Counted from the stretch's first letter, positions 44,925 through 55,768 are shown. The stretch is 64,000 bases of DNA from Paracoccaceae bacterium (GCA_014872815.1 WKFK01000014.1:372001-436000); one strand, 5' to 3'. Numbers and translations: made by a program. The notes: generated by a model from the sequence alone, not told the origin.

Positions 44925-46742
44925 ATGGATCTTCGCAATATCGCCATCATCGCCCACGTTGACCACGGCAAAACCACGCTTGTGGACGAGCTGCTGAAAC
45001 AGTCGGGCGCATTCCGGGAAAACCAGGAAGTGGCGGAACGCGCCATGGACAGCAACGATCTGGAGCGCGAACGCGGCATCACGATTTTTGCCAAACCAAC
45101 CTCCGTGGAATGGAAAGGCACCCGCATCAACATCGTGGACACCCCAGGCCACGCCGATTTCGGCGGCGAAGTGGAGCGTATCCTATCGATGGTAGACGGT
45201 GTGGTTCTGCTGGTGGACGCAGCCGAAGGCCCAATGCCACAGACCAAGTTCGTGACCTCCAAAGCGCTGGCTCTGGGCCTGCGCCCGATTGTTGTCCTTA
45301 ACAAAGTTGACAAGCCTGATGCCGAACCTGACCGCGCACTGGATGAGTGTTTTGACCTCTTTGCCTCTCTGGATGCCAACGACGATCAACTCGACTTCCC
45401 GCACATGTACGCTTCCGGCCGTAACGGCTGGGCAGATGCGGAACTCGACGGCCCACGTCAGGACCTGCACGCGCTATTCAACCTGATCGTGAACCACGTG
45501 CCTGAGCCTAAGCAGGTTCATCAGCAAGACGACGACTTCCGCATGCTAGCGACCACTCTGGGCTCTGACCCATTTGTGGGCCGCATCCTGACCGGTCGTG
45601 TGGAATCCGGCACCTTGAAAGTGGGCGCGACCGTTCAAGCGATCTCCCGCATCGGCCAGAAAATCGAACAGTTCCGCGTCACCAAAATCCAAGCCTTCCG
45701 TGGCCTGGCCCAGCAGGACATCGAAGAAGCGCAAGCTGGCGACATTGTGTCCATCGCAGGCATGGCCAAAGCCACCGTGGCCGACACCATCTGTGCCCTC
45801 GCCGTGGAAGAACCGCTGGAAGCGCAACCAATCGATCCGCCCACCATTACTGTGACCTTCGGTATCAACGACAGCCCGCTGGCTGGTCGTGACGGCAAAA
45901 AGGTTCAGTCCCGCGTAATCCGCGACCGCCTCTACAAAGAAGCCGAATCCAATGTGGCGATCAAAATTGCCGACACCCCCGGCGGCGAGGCCTTTGAGGT
46001 TTCCGGCCGTGGCGAACTGCAGATGGGTGTTCTGATCGAAAACATGCGCCGCGAAGGTTTTGAGCTGTCGATCTCCCGCCCGCAGGTGATCATGCGCGAA
46101 GAAAACGGCGTGAAGATGGAACCGGTCGAAGAAGCCACAATTGACGTGGATGACGAATACTCCGGCGCCGTGATCGAAAAACTAACCGGCTCCCGCAAGG
46201 GCGAATTGGTGGAAATGCGCCCTGCCGGTGCTGGAAAAACTCGTATCATCGCACACGTGCCTTCTCGTGGCCTGATCGGCTATCACGGTGAATTCCTGAC
46301 CGACACCCGCGGCACAGGTGTTCTGAACCGCGTGTTCCATGGCTGGACCGAATACAAAGGCGCCATCCCAGGCCGCCGCGCAGGTGTGCTGATTTCCATG
46401 GAGAACGGCCAGTCTGTGGCCTACGCCCTGTGGAACCTCGAAGACCGTGGCAAGATGATGATCGGCGCACAGGCCGACGTCTACACCGGCATGATCATCG
46501 GCGAACACAGCCGTGACAACGACCTGGAAGTGAACCCGCTGAAAGGCAAGAAACTCACCAACGTGCGCGCTTCCGGTTCTGACGAAGCCGTGCGCCTGAC
46601 CACGCCAATGACGTTGTCGCTGGAAGAGGCCATCGCCTATATCAACGACGACGAACTGGTGGAGGTGACACCAAATACTGTGCGTCTGCGCAAACGCTAT
46701 CTCGACCCACACGAGCGCAAGCGGATGTCCAAACAGACCTAA
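44925..46742 (+). CDS. typA: Ribosome-associated GTPase TypA/BipA
   Basis: The 605-residue translational GTPase has G1 in [15 protein letters not shown], the switch motif RGITI, G3 [14 protein letters not shown] and G4 NKVDKPDA, followed by the EF-G-like and TypA-specific C-terminal domains ([27 protein letters not shown]). It acts on ribosomes under stress and in assembly. I start at ATG 44925, the family N-terminus. It ends 5 bp before a strong bidirectional terminator. Confidence 0.96.
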   Translation: MDLRNIAIIAHVDHGKTTLVDELLKQSGAFRENQEVAERAMDSNDLERERGITIFAKPTSVEWKGTRINIVDTPGHADFGGEVERILSMVDGVVLLVDAAEGPMPQTKFVTSKALALGLRPIVVLNKVDKPDAEPDRALDECFDLFASLDANDDQLDFPHMYASGRNGWADAELDGPRQDLHALFNLIVNHVPEPKQVHQQDDDFRMLATTLGSDPFVGRILTGRVESGTLKVGATVQAISRIGQKIEQFRVTKIQAFRGLAQQDIEEAQAGDIVSIAGMAKATVADTICALAVEEPLEAQPIDPPTITVTFGINDSPLAGRDGKKVQSRVIRDRLYKEAESNVAIKIADTPGGEAFEVSGRGELQMGVLIENMRREGFELSISRPQVIMREENGVKMEPVEEATIDVDDEYSGAVIEKLTGSRKGELVEMRPAGAGKTRIIAHVPSRGLIGYHGEFLTDTRGTGVLNRVFHGWTEYKGAIPGRRAGVLISMENGQSVAYALWNLEDRGKMMIGAQADVYTGMIIGEHSRDNDLEVNPLKGKKLTNVRASGSDEAVRLTTPMTLSLEEAIAYINDDELVEVTPNTVRLRKRYLDPHERKRMSKQT

Positions 46743-46746
46743 ATGC

Positions 46747-46776
46747 AAAAAGCCCCGACCTACGTCGGGGCTTTTT
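46747..46776. terminator. Bidirectional terminator between typA and the amidotransferase
   Basis: A 13-bp stem (AAAAAGCCCCGAC / GTCGGGGCTTTTT) with loop CTAC lies between two convergent genes. T-tracts are present on both strands. Confidence 0.85.
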
Positions 46777-46796
46777 CTTATTGCGTGGCCGCCAAA

Positions 46797-47579
46797 CTAA
46801 CTCAGCGGTCGAAACGGCTCGATCTCATAGCTCCCATCCTTATGGAAACGGCAGAACGATCCGGCCGGGATCGCTTCCCAGCCATCTTCGGCCTCCACCA
46901 GTGGCTCACTTACGACCGCGCGGCCGCTCCGGCTGTCGCTGGCGCGGTGATAAACCGTAGGCGCGCGATCGTCGGACGCGTACCGAATGGCATAAAGCGT
47001 TTCCCCATCACTGAACGCCGCTGCTAGGCGCATATATGGCGTGGTGCCCCGCTCTCGACTCATACGCTCCAGAATCCCAACCGCAATCTGCATGGCCTCC
47101 TTAGGATGCTCTTCCATGCCTTCCGTCAGCCCCATCAAAAACAGGACCTCACTATCTGTTGCGCCCTTGCGCTCTGGATAGAGCTCGTCCGGGATCAGCA
47201 TATCTGCGCGGCGGCGAAAGGTCTCAAATCCACCCACCTGCCCGTTGTGCATAAAGGACCAACGCCCCACCGCAAACGGATGACAGTTGTTTCGACTTGT
47301 AGCCGTACCTGTCGAGGCCCGCACATGCGCCAGAAACAACCCGGACTCGACCTGTGCAGTCAACGATCGGAGATTTGGATCAGACCATGCCGGGAGAATG
47401 TCACGATAAAGCCCGGGCTCAGGTCGGTTACCGTACCATGCCACCCCCACACCATCACCGTTTGTCTGTGTTTTGCACTCGGTGGCTTGTATGCTTTGGT
47501 GGATCAGCGAATGATCGGGGCGCGTTACGACATCTTCAAGATAACAAGGTGTCCCGATATAGGCGGCCCAACGACACAT
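46797..47579 (-). CDS. Class II glutamine amidotransferase family protein
   Basis: The 260-residue protein starts MCRWAAYIG, so after Met removal Cys2 is the N-terminal nucleophile. It contains NGDGVGVAWYG, AHVRASTGT, NCHPFAVGRWSFMHNGQV and DSEVLF, the class II glutaminase signature. It has no second domain, like YafJ and related stand-alone amidotransferases. Its ammonia acceptor is unknown. Confidence 0.9.
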   Translation of the reverse strand: MCRWAAYIGTPCYLEDVVTRPDHSLIHQSIQATECKTQTNGDGVGVAWYGNRPEPGLYRDILPAWSDPNLRSLTAQVESGLFLAHVRASTGTATSRNNCHPFAVGRWSFMHNGQVGGFETFRRRADMLIPDELYPERKGATDSEVLFLMGLTEGMEEHPKEAMQIAVGILERMSRERGTTPYMRLAAAFSDGETLYAIRYASDDRAPTVYHRASDSRSGRAVVSEPLVEAEDGWEAIPAGSFCRFHKDGSYEIEPFRPLS

Positions 47580-47681
47580 GACAGATCCCTTCCTAGCCTC
47601 AACATCCTGACAAAAAGAAACAGGATACTATTTCTCGCACCGTATATGCGAGATTGCAGAAGGAGGAAAGACCATTTCAAA

Positions 47682-47735
47682 TCCCCAAAATAGGTCAATT
47701 TTCCAATTGAGGCTTAACTTTGGGGACTTTTTTCC
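47682..47735 (+). terminator. Orphan terminator-like hairpin in the 47580-47790 gap
   Basis: TCCCCAAA (47682-47689) pairs with TTTGGGGA (47719-47726), with a nested TCAATT/AATTGA stem, and is followed by CTTTTTTCC on plus. No plus-strand gene ends here, so it may belong to an unannotated small RNA or be fortuitous. Confidence 0.35.
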
Positions 47736-47790
47736 AGATTTATAGGATGTGATCTCGACACACCTCCTAAAAGAAGGCGGGTGCGCAAAC

Positions 47791-48078
47791 TCAGTCGCTG
47801 GTTTCCACAACCATCAGCTCGCGCTCACTTGCACCACGCGCATGGTTCAAAGCCTCTTGATACTCAGGGCTGTGATAGCAGGCGACCGCCGTGTCTACGT
47901 CCGGAAACTTGGCCACCACGTTGCGTGGCCGATCTTTGCCTTCCAGCTGCACAAACCGACCGCCGCGAGCAATAAACTCACCGCCGTGTTTGGCAATCGC
48001 CGGACCAGCCAGCTCTGCATATTTCCCGTAAGCGTCCGCGTCCGTTACGGTCACATGTGCAATCCAAAGCGCGCCCAT
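47791..48078 (-). CDS. DUF1330 family protein
   Basis: The 95-residue protein has the ferredoxin-like DUF1330 pattern: WIAHVTVTDADAYGKYAELA, GGEFIARGGR and the AVACYHSPEYQEAL helix. Its biochemical role is unknown, with dimeric alpha-beta barrel relatives. I start it at ATG 48078 behind a GGAGAG site, the expected family N-terminus. It follows alaS on the same strand after 78 bp. Confidence 0.9.
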   Translation of the reverse strand: MGALWIAHVTVTDADAYGKYAELAGPAIAKHGGEFIARGGRFVQLEGKDRPRNVVAKFPDVDTAVACYHSPEYQEALNHARGASERELMVVETSD

Positions 48079-48156
48079 TTGGCTCTCCAATCTTGTTGTC
48101 CTGCCCAACACTCTACGTGAAATGTCAGGCAGGCCAAGAGGATTTTGACCAATTGG

Positions 48157-50829
48157 TCAGCCTGCGATCACCGCTTCTGCTGCAGCAAATGCTTCGTCTG
48201 CTTTGGAGGCATCTTTGGCGCCACCTTGCGCCATATCCGGACGGCCGCCGCCGCCCTTGCCGCCCATAGGTCCAACCGCTGCGCGGACCAGATCCACAGC
48301 GCTCAAATCGCCCTTGAGGTCATCGGTCACACCAGCTGCCACAGCAACCTTGCCATCAGTGTCTGCCACCAAAAGAACCGCACCACTTCCCAGTCGCGCT
48401 TTGTGTTCATCAATCAGCGGCGGCAAGTCCTTGCCGGACACACCAGAGAGCACCTGCGCGAAGAATTTCACACCGTTGATCTCTTTCGCCTCAGGGCCAG
48501 CGCCCTGCCCGGCACCACCCGACATCGCCAATTCTCGACGCAGCGTGGCCACTTCGTTTTGCAGCGCTTTACGCTCATCAAGCAGGGCTTTCACGCGATC
48601 AACGATCTCACCCGGCTGTGCTTTTAAAGTGCCCGCCACTTCTGCGACACGCTTAGCTTCACGCTCCAGATGCGCAAAGGCCACCTCGCCGGTAAGTGCC
48701 TCGATCCGGCGCACACCAGCGGAAGACGCACTGTCAGACAGCAGCACAAACACACCAATGTCGCCGGTTTGCTTTACATGTGTGCCGCCGCACAGCTCGA
48801 TGGAATAAGTGTCACCATTGTGCCCCTTGCCCGTGTTGGCACGGCCCATTGACACTACGCGCACTTCGTCGCCGTATTTCTCGCCAAACAGTGCCTGCGC
48901 GCCGATTTCACGCGCATCATCCGGTGTCATCACGCGGGTTTCCACCGGCGTGTTCTGACGGATATAGGCATTCACGTCCAATCCAACCTTGGTCAGCTCT
49001 TCCGGGGTCAGCGCCTTGTTGTGGCTGAAATCAAACCGCAGACGGTCATCCGCATTCAGCGAGCCACGCTGCGCAACGTGATCACCCAAAGCTTCGCGCA
49101 GTGCCTCGTGCAGTAGGTGCGTCGCTGAGTGGTTGGCACGGATCGACGTGCGGCGGCCGTGGTCCACGATCATAGCGACAGGATCACCCTTGGAAATGGT
49201 ACCACGTGCTACTTTCACCTGATGCCCAATCAGCTTGCCATCAGCAAACTTCTGCACCTCAGACACATGCGCCAATTCATCACGGTTCTCCAGGCGCTCG
49301 ACTAAGCCATGGTCCGCCACCTGACCACCGCTTTCGGCGTAAAACGGCGTCTGGTTCATCACCAACCAACCCTCTTCGCCTTCCGCCAGCGCATCCACAA
49401 GCGCACCGTCCTTCATGATCGCCTGCACCTGACCTTCGGCTGTCTCGGTGTCATACCCGAGGAACTCCGACGCGCCGCTATCATCAGCAACATCAAACCA
49501 TACCGCGTTCTCGGCTGTGTCACCGGACCCTTTGTGCGCCGCCCGTGCCTTGGCTTTTTGTTCCGCCATTGCAGCATCAAAACCGTCCGTATCCACCGTC
49601 CGGCCTTTTTCACGCAGCGCGTCTTGGGTCAAATCAAGTGGGAAACCATAAGTATCATACAGTTTGAACGCAGCTTCACCCGCGAGAGGCGCTCCGTCTT
49701 CCAAACCGTCCAGCTCGTCGTCTAATAGCTTCAGACCACGATCAAGCGTCTGCTTAAACTTGGTCTCTTCTTGTTTCAGCGTCTCTTCGATCAACGCCTG
49801 CGCCTGACCCAGCTCAGGATAGGCTTGTCCCATCTGCTGCACCAGCGACGGCACCAATTGATGCATCACAGGATCTTTTGCGCCCAGCAGGTGCGCGTGA
49901 CGCATCGCGCGACGCATGATCCGACGCAAGACATAGCCACGACCATCGTTGGACGGCATCACGCCATCCGCCATCAGGAAAGACGTGGACCGCAGATGAT
50001 CCGCGATCACCCGGTGATGCACGTTCTGTTCGCCGTAAGGATCGGTCGAGGTCACATTGGCAGACGCCTCAATCAAAGCCTTGAACAGATCGGTGTCGTA
50101 GTTGTCGTGGCTGCCCTGAAGCAACGCGCCGATCCGCTCCAGTCCCATACCGGTGTCGATCGACTGCATGTCCAGCGCTTTCATCGAGCCGTCTTCAAAC
50201 TGCTCGTTCTGCATGAACACCACGTTCCAGATCTCAATGAACCGGTCGCCGTCTTCCTCTGGAGAACCGGGAGGGCCACCCCAAATGTGATCGCCGTGAT
50301 CGTAGAAGATCTCTGTGCATGGACCGCAAGGACCGGTTGGGCCCATCTGCCAGAAGTTGTCAGAAGTCGCGATGCGAATAATGCGGTCCTCAGGAACACC
50401 GACTTTCTTCCAGATTTCAAAGGCTTCATCGTCGGTGTGGTACACCGTCGTGTACAGCTTATCCTTCGGAATATCGAATTCCTTGGTGATCAGCTCCCAG
50501 GCAAACGGGATCGCGTCATCCTTGAAATAGTCGCCAAATGAGAAGTTGCCGAGCATCTCAAAAAACGTGTGGTGACGCGCCGTGTACCCCACATTGTCCA
50601 AGTCGTTGTGCTTACCACCTGCACGCACGCATTTCTGCGAGGTCGTCGCACGGTTGTAGTCACGCTTTTCCACACCAGTGAACAGGTTCTTGAACTGAAC
50701 CATGCCGGAGTTCACGAACATCAGCGTCGGGTCATTGCGCGGCACCAGCGGGCTGGAATCCACAACCTCGTGGCCCTGCTTGGCAAAGTAATTCAGAAAG
50801 GTCGACCGGATGTCGTTTAAGCTGGCCAT
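48157..50829 (-). CDS. alaS: Alanyl-tRNA synthetase
   Basis: The 890-residue class II synthetase charges tRNA-Ala. Motifs include the N-terminal [81 protein letters not shown] (editing domain), CGGTHV and the C-terminal [18 protein letters not shown] segment. The start at ATG 50829 (MASLNDIR) matches the family; the frame is open to 50931 but the extension is not conserved in character. Confidence 0.97.
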   Translation of the reverse strand: MASLNDIRSTFLNYFAKQGHEVVDSSPLVPRNDPTLMFVNSGMVQFKNLFTGVEKRDYNRATTSQKCVRAGGKHNDLDNVGYTARHHTFFEMLGNFSFGDYFKDDAIPFAWELITKEFDIPKDKLYTTVYHTDDEAFEIWKKVGVPEDRIIRIATSDNFWQMGPTGPCGPCTEIFYDHGDHIWGGPPGSPEEDGDRFIEIWNVVFMQNEQFEDGSMKALDMQSIDTGMGLERIGALLQGSHDNYDTDLFKALIEASANVTSTDPYGEQNVHHRVIADHLRSTSFLMADGVMPSNDGRGYVLRRIMRRAMRHAHLLGAKDPVMHQLVPSLVQQMGQAYPELGQAQALIEETLKQEETKFKQTLDRGLKLLDDELDGLEDGAPLAGEAAFKLYDTYGFPLDLTQDALREKGRTVDTDGFDAAMAEQKAKARAAHKGSGDTAENAVWFDVADDSGASEFLGYDTETAEGQVQAIMKDGALVDALAEGEEGWLVMNQTPFYAESGGQVADHGLVERLENRDELAHVSEVQKFADGKLIGHQVKVARGTISKGDPVAMIVDHGRRTSIRANHSATHLLHEALREALGDHVAQRGSLNADDRLRFDFSHNKALTPEELTKVGLDVNAYIRQNTPVETRVMTPDDAREIGAQALFGEKYGDEVRVVSMGRANTGKGHNGDTYSIELCGGTHVKQTGDIGVFVLLSDSASSAGVRRIEALTGEVAFAHLEREAKRVAEVAGTLKAQPGEIVDRVKALLDERKALQNEVATLRRELAMSGGAGQGAGPEAKEINGVKFFAQVLSGVSGKDLPPLIDEHKARLGSGAVLLVADTDGKVAVAAGVTDDLKGDLSAVDLVRAAVGPMGGKGGGGRPDMAQGGAKDASKADEAFAAAEAVIAG

Positions 50830-50961
50830 GGGCAGATCTCTTAACGTGGGTTTCGGTATCGAAGCGGGTTTATAACCCCCACGCGCCCCTGTCCACATGA
50901 CAATACGCCTAAGCTTGTGAGACTTGGACAAAATGCGCGACCTGACCAGTGGTCAAGCTCC

Positions 50962-51483
50962 TCAAGCCTTACGTAAAACATCCCCTGTTCTGATCTTGCC
51001 GTCCTGTTCCACGCTGCACAGAATGCCCCGCAAGCGAAGCGCTCTGTGATCCGGATTGCGGATCCAGTCATAGGCCGCCTGCCCATAGCGCGCCTTCCAT
51101 TTAACACAGGCGTCATTGAACACATCAGACACACGCAGAACAGCAGCCCCAACACGCAGCATCTGACCGGTTGGTAAGTTGGCCTCAGAAGTGTCAATGT
51201 CAGCTGCAAAGGTATCGCCAGGATGCAAGACCTCCGACCCCGCGTGCCACACCAGTTCCAGCACCCGTTGAGGAATGATGCACACTTGAATTCCCGGATG
51301 TGGAGCACCATCCGCGGTTCGCAGCCAAGGCTGTGTCATCCAGCGCTCGCCAGGGATGCCTTGCGCCTTTGTCAGCGTGATCTCATCAACAAATTGACGT
51401 TCATTCCGCGCAGGTCGCAGACACAAATGCGAAATGGCCGCCCCGTCTTTCGGTGCGGCCACAACATGCGGCAAGGCCCGCAT
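50962..51483 (-). CDS. MOSC domain-containing protein
   Basis: The roughly 173-residue protein has the MOSC pattern: a GERWM segment in place of the usual GDRH, NPDHRALRLRGILCSVEQDG and the conserved Cys-containing FNDACVKW stretch. MOSC domains carry sulfur or bind molybdenum cofactor. The start is uncertain: ATG 51483, or TTG 51507 which would overlap the recA TGA by 3 nt and add 8 residues. It follows recA closely on the same strand, an arrangement seen in relatives. Confidence 0.82.
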   Translation of the reverse strand: MRALPHVVAAPKDGAAISHLCLRPARNERQFVDEITLTKAQGIPGERWMTQPWLRTADGAPHPGIQVCIIPQRVLELVWHAGSEVLHPGDTFAADIDTSEANLPTGQMLRVGAAVLRVSDVFNDACVKWKARYGQAAYDWIRNPDHRALRLRGILCSVEQDGKIRTGDVLRKA

Positions 51484-51503
51484 CAAGTCTTCGGAAGACG
51501 GCG

Positions 51504-52577
51504 TCAATCTTCCAACAACTCTTCGTCACCCGGAGGCATGTCGAAGTCCAGCCCATGCGCTGCACGGATTTTATCTTCGATTTCATACGCCATACGGGTG
51601 TTTTCTTTTAGGAAGGTTTTGGCATTTTCACGCCCCTGCCCGATCCGCTCATCACCGTAGCTGAACCAGCTACCAGATTTTTCAACGACACCGGCTTTCA
51701 CACCAAGATCGAGCAGCTCGCCCATCTTGGAAATGCCTTCGCCATACATGATGTCAAACTCAACCTGTTTGAAAGGCGGCGCCACCTTGTTCTTCACGAC
51801 CTTCACGCGCGTCGCGTTGCCAACCACCTCGTCGCGGTCTTTCAACGCACCAATGCGGCGGATGTCCAAACGCACGGAGCTGTAGAATTTGAGAGCGTTA
51901 CCACCGGTCGTGGTTTCGGGGCTGCCAAACATAACACCAATTTTCATCCGGATCTGGTTGATAAAGATCACCATACAGTTGGAGCGCGCGATCGAGCCGG
52001 TCAACTTACGCATCGCCTGACTCATCAGACGCGCCTGCACACCAACATTACTGTCGCCCATGTCGCCTTCGAGTTCAGACTTTGGTGTCAGTGCCGCAAC
52101 AGAATCGACCACGACCATGTTCACCGCGCCGGAGCGCACCAATGTATCGGTGATCTCGAGCGCTTGCTCGCCGGTATCAGGCTGCGAAATCAACAGCTCA
52201 TCCAGGTTCACACCAAGTTTTTTCGCGTACTGTGGGTCGAGTGCGTGTTCCGCGTCCACAAAAGCACAAACCCCACCCTTTTTCTGTTCTTCCGCAATAC
52301 AGTGCAGAGTCAGCGTGGTTTTACCCGAGCTTTCTGGGCCGTAAATTTCGATAATCCGCCCTTTTGGCAGGCCGCCAATCCCCAGTGCAATATCTAGGCT
52401 CAACGATCCGGTAGAGGTCGCCTCAATCTCTTGTGCGGGGTTGTCCGCGCCAAGCTTCATGATCGAGCCCTTGCCGAACTGACGTTCAATCTGGGCCAAC
52501 GCGCTGTCCAGCGCTTTTTGTTTATCCGGGGATGAGGATTTCTTGGAAGTCATTGTCAAAAGATCTGCCGTTGCCAT
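51504..52577 (-). CDS. recA: Recombinase RecA
   Basis: The 357-residue ATPase catalyses strand exchange and triggers LexA cleavage. Walker A is [20 protein letters not shown], the L1/L2 region and [18 protein letters not shown] are typical, and the acidic C-terminus ([10 protein letters not shown]) is as expected. The ATG at 52577 follows an AGGAA site, and a GTTC-N7-GTTC SOS box lies 52-66 bp upstream. Confidence 0.98.
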   Translation of the reverse strand: MATADLLTMTSKKSSSPDKQKALDSALAQIERQFGKGSIMKLGADNPAQEIEATSTGSLSLDIALGIGGLPKGRIIEIYGPESSGKTTLTLHCIAEEQKKGGVCAFVDAEHALDPQYAKKLGVNLDELLISQPDTGEQALEITDTLVRSGAVNMVVVDSVAALTPKSELEGDMGDSNVGVQARLMSQAMRKLTGSIARSNCMVIFINQIRMKIGVMFGSPETTTGGNALKFYSSVRLDIRRIGALKDRDEVVGNATRVKVVKNKVAPPFKQVEFDIMYGEGISKMGELLDLGVKAGVVEKSGSWFSYGDERIGQGRENAKTFLKENTRMAYEIEDKIRAAHGLDFDMPPGDEELLED

Positions 52578-52628
52578 TTGCTTGGTTCCTTATTCCACAC
52601 CCGCACGCGGGCGGCAATCACTGCCTGT

Positions 52629-52643
52629 GTTCACCTCTTGTTC
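52629..52643 (-). promoter_or_regulatory. LexA SOS box upstream of recA
   Basis: GTTC-ACCTCTT-GTTC is an exact GTTC-N7-GTTC, the alphaproteobacterial LexA consensus, 52-66 bp before the recA start. It is expected to repress recA until DNA damage. Confidence 0.8.
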
Positions 52644-52772
52644 CGATGCTGTATGAGACCAAAAAGAGAACAAATCAAGGGAAAATAATAGGAACATTTT
52701 CCGTCCCATTCGGTTAAGAAGTGGTTTACAAGAAGACATCAATTTGAGTTCAACTGCTCCAAAGGCGTGCAA

Positions 52773-53372
52773 ATGCTTGTTTTCTGGAAACAAAAACTGG
52801 TGTTCCTGTCAGTCCCAAAAACAGGAACAACGGCCATCGAAGAGGCTTTGGCGCCGACAGCGGACATGGTGATTTCCAATCCGCCGGAACTCAAACACGC
52901 GCCGGTCTACCGATATAACCGCTTTTTTCGCCCGATGTTTGAACGCGCCTGCAACACGGATGATTTGGAGTTGATGGCGGTCATGCGCGAACCGGTAAGT
53001 TGGCTGGCGAGCTGGTATCGATATCGCCGGCGGGATTTCATGCATGGACATCGCAATTCGACACACGACATCAGCTTTGAAGAATTTGTGCTGGAATATA
53101 TGAAAGGCGACAAGAAAGCGCCTTTTGCCAATGTGGGGAGCCAAGCAAAATTTCTCGAACCCCGCCCAAACGGCGTAAAGGTGGATCATCTGTTTCGGTA
53201 CGAAGACCAGCCGCGCCTTTTGGCTTTCCTTGAGGACAGATTAGCACGCAAAATCCAGCTGGAACGCCGCAACACATCGCCGGAAATGCCTTTAGACCTT
53301 CCTCAAGACACCATGCAAAAGTTGCGCAAAAAATGCGCAGCGGAATTTGAGCTTTACGAGAGCTTGCTCTAG
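52773..53372 (+). CDS. Sulfotransferase-like protein
   Basis: The 199-residue protein has the PAPS phosphate-binding loop VPKTGTTAIEEAL near the N-terminus and the MREPVSWLASWYRYRRR segment with the second binding motif. These mark the cytosolic/Golgi-type sulfotransferase fold. It might transfer sulfate to a surface glycan, but the acceptor is unknown. I start at ATG 52773 after AAAGG; an in-frame GTG at 52767 is alternative. Its stop overlaps the convergent cckA stop in CTAG. Confidence 0.82.
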   Translation: MLVFWKQKLVFLSVPKTGTTAIEEALAPTADMVISNPPELKHAPVYRYNRFFRPMFERACNTDDLELMAVMREPVSWLASWYRYRRRDFMHGHRNSTHDISFEEFVLEYMKGDKKAPFANVGSQAKFLEPRPNGVKVDHLFRYEDQPRLLAFLEDRLARKIQLERRNTSPEMPLDLPQDTMQKLRKKCAAEFELYESLL

Positions 53373-55690
53373 CCGCTGGTGATCCGCGCCTGAACCGCCT
53401 CTGTCAGGTCACTGAGTGAGAACGGCTTCGGCAGAAAGCTTGAGTTCTCAATGCGTGCCTGATCATCTGAGAAACTGTCCTCGGCGTAGCCCGAAACAAA
53501 AATCACTGGCACGTTTGGATATTCTTCTCGTGCCTGCCGTACCCAGCTGGGCCCGTCCATGCCAGGCATAATGACGTCGCTCACAAATACATCGATCTTC
53601 GGATGATCCGCGTCCAACACTTCAAGCGCCTCTTCCCCCGAAGCGGCCTCCAAAACCGTGAAGCCTCGCATTTTTAGAGCACGCGTCGCAAAAGACCTCA
53701 CTGGCGCTTCGTCCTCAACCAACAGCACAACCCCACTATGTTCGACTTGTGGAAGATCGGGCCGCGCGCCTGCTTCTGGGGCCACAACCTGTTCCGCGCC
53801 CGTTCCATGTGCCGGGAACATCAGCGTGAAAGTGGTGCCAACACCCGGCGTACTGTCCACAAAAATGTACCCGCCAGTCTGCTTCACAATGCCATAGGCC
53901 GTACTCAGACCAAGCCCGGTGCCCTCACCAGTCTTCTTGGTGGTAAAGAAAGGCTCGAACACCTTTTGCAACTTGTCTTGCGCAATGCCGATTCCTTGAT
54001 CTGCCACAGTGACCGACACATAGTTTCCAACCGGAACGACAACCCGATCGCGTTCAAGCGGTTCGGCCAGTTCGACCCCCTCGGTAGTGACCCGAATTTC
54101 GCCACCATCTGGCATAGCGTCGCGTGCATTTACAACGAGGTTCATCAGCACCTGTTCAAGCTGCCGCTTATCCGCGCGAATGGCTGGCAAAACCGGATCG
54201 TTATTCAGCGTCAGCGTCACCCGCTCACCAACCAAACGGTTCAGCAAATGCGTCAGATCCGCAAGTGTATTGCGAAGATCCAATACTTCAGGCCGCAGGT
54301 TTTGCTTACGTGAGAACGCCAACAACTGCCCCACCAATGCCGCGGCACGATTGGCGTTTTGGTTGATCTGAATAAGGTCTGCGTAATCTGCATCCCCTTG
54401 ATCATGTCGCAATAACAAAAGGTCACAATGCCCTGAAATTGCAGTCAAAAGGTTGTTAAAGTCGTGGGCAACACCCCCAGCCAACTGACCGATTGCCTGC
54501 ATTTTTTGGCTCTGTACGAATTGCGCTTCGAGTGATTTTAACTCTGTTGCGTCACTCAAAACCGCGATCAAAGACACCTCGCCACCTTCTAACACGCGGT
54601 TGAGACTAACCTGTACAATCACTTCCTTGTCTTCGCGCTTCAACCGCAAAAACTCCGATTGGTTGACCGTCTTTCCTTGGGCTGCCTCCATGAGCCAGTC
54701 AACAATAGACCGCCCCAGACCTTCCATGAGGTCTCCCATCACTGTTTGGGAAGCGATATCCATTTGGATCAACTGCCGCGCGGCTCGGTTGGCGAGCAGC
54801 ACATCGCCTTTCGGGCTCACTTTCAAAAGCGCAACCGGCAACTCGTCAAATTGCACAGCCCCGTCCCGCATCACTGGCGTTTCAGTTGGGAGCAAATAAA
54901 TCTCCCGACGCCCAGCTGTAGCATCAAACTCTGCCACAAGGCATTGTTGCTCCCCATCCGATGTGTAGACCGTAGTCGCACTCTGCAAATCCGTCACATT
55001 TGGCCCAAAAATGTCCGACAGGGTTTTCTTTCGTTCGCCCAAAAGGTGCCGTGCGGCCGGATTCATAAACAACACTGCGCCAGACCGCCCCACTGTCAGC
55101 ATAGGCAACCGCGGCGTGGCACTCCCGTGATGTGCCTCTGAAACGGGTGTAGATTTTTGAATCTCCCAGACCAACACACCGGTCTCAACGCGTTTAACGG
55201 AAAGCCGCATCATGTTGTCACGCAGAGAAACCTCCTCGTCACAGCGCCCCTCCAGTTGGCACGTAGCGATCATGTCACGCACCTTGCCCTCTGCGTCCAA
55301 CAGCTGATCAGCCAACACATCGGCAAGGCTTTCCTTGTCGCCCATACCGGCGTCCGACGCCGCATCGCTTGCATACAGGATGTGGCCATCGGCGGAACTG
55401 ACGAAACACACGTCTGCCTCGCGCTCAAAAAGGTTTTGAACCATAGTCACAGCTCGCAATTGAGCCGATTTGAGCCGCCATGAGGCGATCAGCGCACTGA
55501 AACTTCCAACGCCAAGCAAACCGCTGGCAAAGAACATCGCCATTCGAAGGGGACCGAAATCCAACAGAACCGCCGTAACCAGCATCAGAAACGCTGCCAA
55601 CGCAAGCAGACCAGCGCGATGCCCAGTTACCCCAAATTGGCGCTTAGTAGGCCCGTTAGCCTTGGTCTTTTCGGACACGTTCAAACCCAT
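53369..55690 (-). CDS. cckA: Cell-cycle hybrid histidine kinase CckA
   Basis: The 773-residue kinase has two transmembrane segments (about 25-68), PAS-like sensor domains (about 80-390), a HisKA/HATPase core and a C-terminal receiver. The phospho-His is near residue 405 in GGVAHDFNNLLTAISGH, followed by FSRKQNLRPEVLDLR, which is characteristic of CckA. The ATP lid region is GTGLGLSTAYGIV. The receiver Asp is near 704 in VSDVIMPGMDG. In alphaproteobacteria CckA feeds phosphate through ChpT to CtrA. A CtrA-type site lies 36 bp before its start. Confidence 0.92.
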   Translation of the reverse strand: MGLNVSEKTKANGPTKRQFGVTGHRAGLLALAAFLMLVTAVLLDFGPLRMAMFFASGLLGVGSFSALIASWRLKSAQLRAVTMVQNLFEREADVCFVSSADGHILYASDAASDAGMGDKESLADVLADQLLDAEGKVRDMIATCQLEGRCDEEVSLRDNMMRLSVKRVETGVLVWEIQKSTPVSEAHHGSATPRLPMLTVGRSGAVLFMNPAARHLLGERKKTLSDIFGPNVTDLQSATTVYTSDGEQQCLVAEFDATAGRREIYLLPTETPVMRDGAVQFDELPVALLKVSPKGDVLLANRAARQLIQMDIASQTVMGDLMEGLGRSIVDWLMEAAQGKTVNQSEFLRLKREDKEVIVQVSLNRVLEGGEVSLIAVLSDATELKSLEAQFVQSQKMQAIGQLAGGVAHDFNNLLTAISGHCDLLLLRHDQGDADYADLIQINQNANRAAALVGQLLAFSRKQNLRPEVLDLRNTLADLTHLLNRLVGERVTLTLNNDPVLPAIRADKRQLEQVLMNLVVNARDAMPDGGEIRVTTEGVELAEPLERDRVVVPVGNYVSVTVADQGIGIAQDKLQKVFEPFFTTKKTGEGTGLGLSTAYGIVKQTGGYIFVDSTPGVGTTFTLMFPAHGTGAEQVVAPEAGARPDLPQVEHSGVVLLVEDEAPVRSFATRALKMRGFTVLEAASGEEALEVLDADHPKIDVFVSDVIMPGMDGPSWVRQAREEYPNVPVIFVSGYAEDSFSDDQARIENSSFLPKPFSLSDLTEAVQARITSG

Positions 55691-55725
55691 TTCTCTGCAT
55701 TTTCAAAAATATGCATCAGATTATC

Positions 55726-55741
55726 TTAATCCGGCATTAAC
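55726..55741. promoter_or_regulatory. CtrA-type site upstream of cckA
   Basis: TTAA-TCCGGCA-TTAAC matches the full CtrA consensus TTAA-N7-TTAAC exactly. It lies 36-51 bp upstream of the cckA start, suggesting feedback of CtrA onto its own activating kinase. Binding is not shown. Confidence 0.6.
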
Positions 55742-55768
55742 GAAGACGAAAGAAAAAGCATAACCGCC

